This document shows, in pieces, positions 58,501 through 64,000 of a stretch of 64,000 bases of DNA (positions within the stretch are counted from its first letter, which is position 1; each line of letters starts with the position of its first letter). The stretch is from Garcia nutans (taxonomy: Eukaryota > Streptophyta > Magnoliopsida > Malpighiales > Euphorbiaceae). Below the pieces are notes generated by a model. That model did not search any database. It was not told the DNA's origin and saw nothing but the letters and a program-made list of their open reading frames with translations. A program made the position numbers and the translations under genes. Location: positions 40,483,501-40,547,500 of the forward strand of contig CANTUV010000008.1 of assembly GCA_947685225.1 (NCBI GenBank), in the 5' to 3' direction.

Positions 58501-60164
58501 GCAACAGCTGAAACAAATAAGGAGGCTAGCTGTTCCTGCTCATTAGATACTATTACCTCTCTATCATCACTGGTTCTCAAGGTAACAACTTTACTTTTAC
58601 AGTCTACCACAGCTCCATGCCTAGCTAGCCAGTCCATGCCTAGAATCACATCATATTCCTTAAATGGAATCTCAATCAAATCTCCAATGAACTCCTCACC
58701 TTGCACCCTCACTGCACTATCTCGGTGCACCTTGCTCACAATCACACTATGCCCTAAAGGATTTGTCACCAACACATCAAATCCTAGGGACTCAGCATGC
58801 ATATCAGACACAGGCAAAACAGATGCACAAATATATGAATGAGTGGAACCCGGATCAATCAAAGCAAGTACTGAAATATCAAATAAAGAAAAAGTACCAG
58901 CTATGACTGCCGAAGCATCTGACTGCCTCTGCATAACATATACCCTCTGGGAAGATCCAACCTCCTCTGGTCTACTCTCCCTGGATGTAGAACCTCCTCT
59001 GACACTGAACCTAGATCTGCCTCCCCGGTTAACACCTCTGCCTCCTCGACCTCCCCTCACACTAGGTCGAGAAGTTGCAGTATCAACTGACATCTGCTCT
59101 TGCCTCTCAGGACAATCTCTCACAAAGTGATTAGGTGATCCACATCTGAAGCATACCCCTGCTACACCAGTCTTCCAGCAAGGACCACCATGTGGCCTAC
59201 CACAATGAAAGCAGATGGGAAGAGTGGATCTCTGAATCATTGGGGTCGGAGCACTTGCCACTGAAGCTGCAGGTCTAAATCTCTGCCTCTGTAACTGCAC
59301 TGACCTACCAGCTGATCTCTGACTCCTACTACTCCGAGGAACAAAGCTTCCTTTACCTCTCTTAGCTGAAGAAGACCCTGCCTCAAACTGGGGCCTCCTA
59401 ACCCTAACCTCTTCCTCTGAAGCAGCTGCAATAACTTGAGCTCGCTCTACACTTCGAGCTGCTGCCACTAGCTGAGAAAAATCATGATATCTAGATCCAG
59501 CCACCAAACACATGATAGAGGGCCTCAATCCCTCCTCAAATCTCCTGCATCTGTCAATCTCATCAGCTATAATGCCCCCAGCATAATGGCTCAATCTAAC
59601 AAACTCAACCTCATATTCAGTTACAGTCCTGCTGTCTTGCTTCAAGCTCAAAAACTCCATCTTCTTCATGTCCTTGTACTCCCTAGGAGTATACTTCAAT
59701 TCAAATTCTCTCAGAAAATCCACATATGACAAGGTTGGTGGATCATCCATAGAATGGGGCACTGTCCTCCACCAGTCGTATGCATCCTTCTGTAGCAAAG
59801 ATCTTGCATAATCAAACTTTTCCTCCGATGTGGCTTGCAACTGAATAAAGATCCTCTGTACTTTATCAAGCCATTGCTCAGCCACAGCTGGATCAGTAGT
59901 ACCAAGGAAATCCTCCGCTCCATACTTCCTTAGTTTATCATAATGCCTCATTGATACCACAGGCTGAGGGGGTAGTGGTGGTTGCACTGGTGCTTGCCTC
60001 AAAGCCTCAACCACATGCCTAAGCCAAGCTGGTGGAACCTCCTCACCAACTGGTCTCCCCGACACCGAAGCAGGTGCCTCCTCAGCACTATCAACTCTAG
60101 CTCTATCCTCCGGAGCTACACTCTCCTCACTACCTTCAACTGACTGACGTAAGTGAGAGTCCAT
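55524..60164 (-). CDS. Element F gag-pol polyprotein (Tekay chromovirus), intact
   Basis: An uninterrupted frame of 1546 residues. Order: gag core (about 75-240), CCHC knuckle (about 338-352), aspartic protease with Asp-Pro-Gly-Ser (about 437), RT with FIDD (about 640-800), RNase H (about 915-1025), integrase with HHCC zinc region and D-D-E core (about 1130-1330), and a chromodomain (about 1490-1540) that in this lineage steers integration to heterochromatin. The polyprotein acts in cytoplasmic particles and then in nuclear integration. ATG 60164 is preferred over the GTG before it; it sits just after a TGTGTTTGCAG acceptor-like site. No missing catalytic residue was seen. With matching LTRs it is a candidate autonomous copy. 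Confidence 0.95.
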   Translation of the reverse strand: MDSHLRQSVEGSEESVAPEDRARVDSAEEAPASVSGRPVGEEVPPAWLRHVVEALRQAPVQPPLPPQPVVSMRHYDKLRKYGAEDFLGTTDPAVAEQWLDKVQRIFIQLQATSEEKFDYARSLLQKDAYDWWRTVPHSMDDPPTLSYVDFLREFELKYTPREYKDMKKMEFLSLKQDSRTVTEYEVEFVRLSHYAGGIIADEIDRCRRFEEGLRPSIMCLVAGSRYHDFSQLVAAARSVERAQVIAAASEEEVRVRRPQFEAGSSSAKRGKGSFVPRSSRSQRSAGRSVQLQRQRFRPAASVASAPTPMIQRSTLPICFHCGRPHGGPCWKTGVAGVCFRCGSPNHFVRDCPERQEQMSVDTATSRPSVRGGRGGRGVNRGGRSRFSVRGGSTSRESRPEEVGSSQRVYVMQRQSDASAVIAGTFSLFDISVLALIDPGSTHSYICASVLPVSDMHAESLGFDVLVTNPLGHSVIVSKVHRDSAVRVQGEEFIGDLIEIPFKEYDVILGMDWLARHGAVVDCKSKVVTLRTSDDREVIVSNEQEQLASLFVSAVAARRLIRKGCEAYLAHVIDTRVKGSPIDSISTVAEFPDVFPEELPGLPPEREVEFGIELLPGTTPISITPYRMAPAELRELKVQLQELLDKGFIRPSVSPWGAPVLFVKKKDGTIRLCIDYRQLNKVTIKNKYPLPRIDDLFDQLKDAAVFSKIDLRSGYHQLRVKAEDISKTAFRTRYGHYEFLVMPFGLTNAPAAFMDLMNRVFRPYLDQFVVVFIDDILVYLRNKEEHDKHLRIVLQILREKQLFAKLSKCEFWLDQVAFLGHIVSAEGIRVDPSKVEAILNWSPPKSVTEVRSFLGLAGYYRRFVKGFSLIATPLTRLLRKGVRFVWTDQCQTSFEQLREMLTQAPVLTLPVEGKPYVIYSDASHSGLGCVLMQEGKVIAYASRQLKPHELNYPTHDLELATIVFALKIWRHYLFGEKCFIYTDHKSLRYLGVQKELNLQQRRWLELIKDYDCLIDYHPGKANVVADALSRKSLAGLTIYSLSLLVELRALHASFVSCDDGALLAQLHLKPVLLDQIKEAQLADEKIQKIVSDCQNGGSRDFIVRNDGSLWFKNRLCVPDDANLKRIILEEAHQSVFVMHPGNTKMYHDLRQHYWWSGMKRDIAEFVSRCLTCQKVKAEHQVPTGLLQPLSVPEWKWERVTMDFVSGLPLTQRKHDAIWVIVDRLTKTAHFLPVRMDYSLERLAELYIHEIVKLHGVPTSLVSDRDPRFTSRFWKSLHSALGSRLHFSTAFHPQTDGQSERVIQIIEDMLRSCVIDFSGSWDRFLPLVEFAYNNSHQSSIGMAPFEALYGRRCRTPLCWSELGESKLIGPDLIQETEEKVKLIRGRLKAASDRQKSYADLKRRDIEFDVGDKVFLKVSPWKKILRFGRKGKLSPRFIGPYEVLERVGPVAYRLALPPELDRIHNVFHVSMLRKYRSDPSHVLPIEAIEVSPDLTFEEEPVAILARDVKELRNKRVPLVKILWKNHGKEEATWESEHTMRDQYPQLFRT

Positions 60165-60317
60165 CACAACCTATGTCTGCAAACACAGCAGATTATACCT
60201 TATTAAAGATCAGAGATTGCCAATCCCAAACATGTATTTTATTTCAAAACCAACTTTTTAAAATCAAAATCATTTCTTTTTCTTACATTTTACCTAGGTT
60301 GAGAATCTCAAACCTAG

Positions 60318-60329
60318 GCTCTGATACCA
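60318..60329 (-). other. Primer binding site of element F
   Basis: The reverse strand reads TGGTATCAGAGC, complementary to plant initiator tRNA-Met, 7 nt from the LTR end. Confidence 0.92.
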
Positions 60330-60336
60330 AAACAAT

Positions 60337-62768
60337 TGTAACACCCCCACATTCAATACATGCACACTACAACCACCACAATGTAGTATACATGCACTAA
60401 ACATAGGGATGCTACGGATATTATTAACATTCAAATGGTTTTAAATAATACTATCTTCTTTCTCATATACATTATAGAAAATAAGTCATTAACTTATTAT
60501 ATAAAACAAATAGATATATATATATGTATACATTTACTTAATACGCAGCGGAATATAGAAAATATTTACATATATGAAAACATTTAAATTCATATTTACA
60601 AATATACATATATTCAAACTATAAACAATATTTACAAAATATAAAAGAGTTATACATGATTGGCAAATCTTCTCTGATCTTTAAGTTCCCAAAACCAACT
60701 CTTCAACGTCTACTCTCACTCGGTCTCGAAGAGCTCTCGGGTTCAACTCTATCAACTCTATCACCTGCACGATTAAACACTATCGCGCTAAGCCAAGGGC
60801 TTAGTAAGATAATTCATGCTAATCTTATGCTTTAGTGCAATGCAATGTAAATTGTCAATCCATATTATACATGTAACATCATATATGCAAATCTAACAAC
60901 ATACCTTACATTTCATAATTCAATATAAGTAGACATATCACATTTCAACATCTTTTTATATACCTCATTAGTTACTCATTAAACCATTCATGAACAACAC
61001 TAAACAAAGACAAGCATGGGCCCAATACACACTAATATGCCATTCAATTTTCAGAGTTAATGTTTTGGTTTTGTTATCACATTTATCAATATCATATACC
61101 CAACTAGGCTTCAAGGATTAGATTCAACCAAGCTTCAAGGGGAGCAAAGCATGCTAAGCTTCAACCCAACTTGGCTTCAAGAACCAACCCAACCTAGCTT
61201 CAAGGGTTGTAACATCTCAATTAGGCTTCAAGGATTCAATCCAACCTAACTTCAAGAGATTGTTACTATCATTAGGCATGCCACCAATAACAAACTCTGA
61301 AAATGGAATAACACATTAGCCACACAATTCATTCACATTTCATTCTCAATTCTCATCAATTGGGCAAACATGCCATGTATCTTTCAATTGAATCATCATA
61401 GCCAATCACAATGGCCTCAAATCAAACAATATCTCAATTCATATTAATCATATAACATCATTGATACAACATTTCAAAGTACATACCACATTACCATTCA
61501 CAATGCATATAGTCTAACATTGTTCATATGTATCATCAATATCAACAAAGGTGTGCTAGAATCTCAACATCAATGAATGTATGTTCCCCATATGTTTGAT
61601 TAGGTCCTTCTTATCTTTGAAGTATATTTAAAGTGTTTATGTTTAGGTTTAAGTATCAATAATATCTTTGAAGAAACAAAACCATACAAAAAGAACAAAA
61701 ATAAAAACAGTAGCCAACACATTTGAGGGACACGGCCAAGCTTTTGGCCGTGTCTCTCAACTGAATTTTGGCAGTGACAGACATTGGCATGGGACACGGC
61801 CGTGTCTCTCAAAAACCAATCCAACACGTCCAAAATTTCATGACTTGGCCGTGTCTCTCAATGCCTTTGGCCGTGTCACCCAAGAACAACACCCTAACCA
61901 AAACCAATTCTCTTCTAATATCACTCAACACAATATACACCATATAACATGTTTCAAATGAATATAATCAATGTTCTATACACATATTCATCACAAAAAC
62001 CACTTCACAATACATTAATATTACATTTAAACAAATACCATTTCAAAACCCTAAAATCCAACATCATTCATAATCTTTCAAAATCAACATCTACCACTTT
62101 CCACAACAACACCTATGTAACCTTTTAACTTAAAATCACTTTAACACTTGAAAACACATCATAAACACATCTCATCATCAAATCCTACAAACCTTAATTC
62201 ACTTCAAACACCCCTTCAAAAGAAAAGAAGAAATCAAGGAAAAGATCTTACCTCAAATGAAGAAATTTCACAAATCTTTAACCAAATCCTTTGATTGCTT
62301 CTTCAATTTGCTTCAAGCATCAAGAACACCTCTCTTGCTCTTTCTCTTCTTGGATGGCCAGCACACACATGAGAAGAAATGAAATCCAACACAAATCAAA
62401 TAGCTTTTCTTCTTTAAATCTCCACCAAGAGATTTTATCCAAACAATTACCAAAATGCCCTCAACCATATAACTAACCTTTTGTCTCTTATATGCCCATA
62501 TATGTAATTACACACTCAACACAAATAAATATCTCTTCCATTGACTCTCCCTTTGACATATTTATATGTTAGTTATATCATCATATAAACAACATATACA
62601 TTTCTCACTAAACCCTATTTTCTTTCCCAAAACACATATACACAAGCATTCTCTTTCAAACCTCTTTTCTTATCACATAACATATACATTCAATCCCATT
62701 TACAACAACAACAACAACAACAACAACAACATAAACAAAACTTCTAGGGCATACATGAGGATATTACA
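60337..62768 (-). repeat. 5' LTR of element F
   Basis: 2432 bp, near-identical to 53056-55477. Differences include a longer AAC microsatellite (about 62703-62729), a longer AT run near 60510, and one CpG-type change in the double hairpin (GCGCGAT arm reads as GCACGAT near 60766). Modules: GACACGGCC array 61728-61880, foldback arms 61032-61058 and 61293-61319. Confidence 0.95.
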
Positions 62769-63830
62769 CGGCCTTTTTAAACACTAGATGAAGGGGTACC
62801 CCAAGGTTAGTATATTGCCTTCTTGGCTGATTTCTCTGCCCAAGATTGCCCACACGTAAAGGATTCGCAGGGGCAATATTGGCCACTTCATTGACCTTGC
62901 TTGAGGAAGTAGCTTGGCCTTGTTTCTTATACTTCGAAGTAGCTCCCTCATCTACTATTTTTCCCAATTGTATCAAGTCTTCTACCTTAGTTGCAGTCGC
63001 AATGAGCGATTTGAAAGTAGGTAGGTATTGGGTTTGCAGTTGAGCTTGATATGTAGGCCTTAAATTTCTGATTATAATATCAATCTGCTCCTGTTCTGAA
63101 GGGCGATTGATCATTTGGGCAGCCTTCGCCCTCCACCTCGTAAGGAACGAGGAGAAGGGTTCATTGTTATTTTGCTTAGTGGTCTCAAGCTCCCTTCTAG
63201 TGACATCTAACTCAATATTATAGTGATATTGAGTGTTAAATGCATTGCAGATGTCTTCCCAGGTCTTAATTTTAGCACGATCCAGGCTCACAAACCACTT
63301 AAGGGCAGCCCCAGTCAAGGATTGTTGAAAGAATTGAGCAAAGAACTCATCATTTAAACCCCAAGGGCTCAAGGTCCCCACATACATCTTCAAGTGAGTT
63401 TTAGGGCAAGTGGTCCCATCAAATCTGTCCATCCCAGGCATCTTGAATTTTGGAGGCAACCTAGCTTGGGGAAACAAGGATAAGGAATCCATGTCTACCA
63501 CCTCTTTATGAGTTTTCATGGCAGTGATTGACCTTTCAAGCAATTCAAGTTTCTTTTTCAGTTCATCAGTTTCATTCTTAGAGAGTGGATCCTCCAAATT
63601 GATGACAGGGGTATTGTTCTGAGCAGTCATGGGGGGGTACTAGTTTGCCCCACAATGGGTTCCTTTCCCAAATCTCCAGGAGTAGAGGCCGTCTTTGGTG
63701 CCCCTCCCAATTCAGCCAGGATGGCCACCCTTTGGGCAACCAAAGCTCCATCAATTCTCTCTTGCATCCTAGCTTCAATTTCCTTAACCTGTCCATCTAG
63801 CAAGGCCTTAATCTATTCAATAGTAGCCAT
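62769..63830 (-). pseudogene. Element E gag, 5' part
   Basis: Reverse translation gives a retrotransposon gag core (FKMPGMDRFDGTTCPKTHL at its start, then GAALKWF, and SSFLTRWRAKA). The frame is joined across element F to 53055. Upstream, an ATG at 63830 opens a frame with TAG six codons in and a frameshift in a run of seven C at about 63630-63636. The downstream ATG at 63630 gives a clean 286-codon stretch. The true start may lie upstream of 63830. From 63831 to the window end no confident coding is seen; it is probably the 5' leader or more gag. Confidence 0.85.
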
Positions 63831-64000
63831 TTCAGTAATTGGAGCAGTTGGTGAAATTTGGGTAGCAGGACTTGTGGGTGATTGCACAATTGGAGTTGGT
63901 GTAGCTTGTGTGGGTGAAGGCACACGGATAGTGGATACCTGCAAAGGTTAAGGGTAAAGGATCAGGGTAGTGTGTAGGGTAGGAAGACTCTTGGTCCACT

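Larger units (their letters stand above)
53056..62768 (-). mobile_element. Element F: young, intact Tekay chromovirus
   Basis: Reverse element, 9713 bp: 5' LTR 62768-60337, primer site 60329-60318, gag-pol 60164-55524, polypurine tract 55490-55478, 3' LTR 55477-53056. Perfect duplication CGGCC at 53051-53055 and 62769-62773. The LTRs differ by roughly a dozen substitutions in 2.4 kb plus microsatellite length, by eye about 0.5 percent. It lies in E's gag, so E is older. All cis elements and the polyprotein are present. Confidence 0.96.
42059..64000 (-). mobile_element. Element E: Tat-lineage (Ogre/Retand-like) retrotransposon with antisense genes
   Basis: Reverse element whose 3' LTR is 42059-43212, with a polypurine tract at 43213-43225. 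Between the 3' LTR and integrase lie two genes in the opposite direction (43406-47369). Pol occupies 52581-47905. Gag is 53153-52560 and 63830-62769, split by element F at 53056-62768. The 5' LTR lies beyond the window. Two RNase H domains and the NKACPKDDFPLP RT motif place it in the Tat lineage rather than the chromoviruses. Several frame breaks make it non-autonomous as it stands. Confidence 0.92.

Overview
The window is nuclear DNA from a flowering plant, almost certainly a eudicot. One host gene is visible, a HANABA TARANU-type class B GATA factor whose protein, intron position and C-terminal motif match eudicot HAN. Nearly everything else is layers of Ty3/gypsy LTR retrotransposons, with one non-autonomous hAT element, a degraded RNase H-like remnant and microsatellites. 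I cannot name the species.

Layout. 1-1532: reverse LTR of a Tekay/Del-type chromovirus, cut by the window edge. 1575-9840: degenerate forward Tekay element A, carrying a 703-bp hAT-like insertion (4489-5191) and a truncated 3' LTR. 9841-14089: reverse Tekay fragment B (5' LTR plus part of gag). 14090-16361 and 19209 to about 20700: reverse, decayed Tat-lineage element C, split by solo LTR D (16362-19208, 5-bp duplication GCACA). About 20.8-25.3 kb: the host island with the HAN-like gene (22400-23653). 25292-40902: a three-layer nest. Reverse solo LTR I is split by full-length Tekay element G (27662-40772, duplication TATAT), whose 5' LTR is split by reverse LTR H (27861-31291, duplication AAATG). 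41006-42058: fragments K (LTR-like) and J (Tekay RT). 42059 to beyond 64000: reverse Tat-lineage, Ogre/Retand-like element E with two RNase H domains. E carries two intron-containing antisense genes (plant-mobile-domain-like 43406-45601; DUF7745-like 46040-47369), and its gag is interrupted by young, intact Tekay element F (53056-62768, duplication CGGCC).

The Tekay elements encode gag, protease, reverse transcriptase, RNase H, integrase and a C-terminal chromodomain in one frame. F is uninterrupted, G has two nonsense codons, and A and B are decayed. E encodes gag, protease, RT, RNase H, a second RNase H and integrase, with several breaks.

The least ordinary signal is structural. The LTRs are built from conserved inverted-repeat modules: GACACGGCC/GGCCGTGTC hairpin arrays; a 27-nt foldback pair enclosing exchangeable inserts; a double hairpin ending at a CAG|GT splice-donor-like site; a 12-14-bp perfect hairpin; and a U3 palindrome hit by two independent insertions. 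The unrelated element E has its own versions: six mini-hairpins with mutually different but self-complementary arms, and a GGCGGTC/GACCGCC palindrome array at exactly 21-bp spacing that recurs about 95 bp upstream of its antisense gene. All alignments, counts and boundaries were read by eye.
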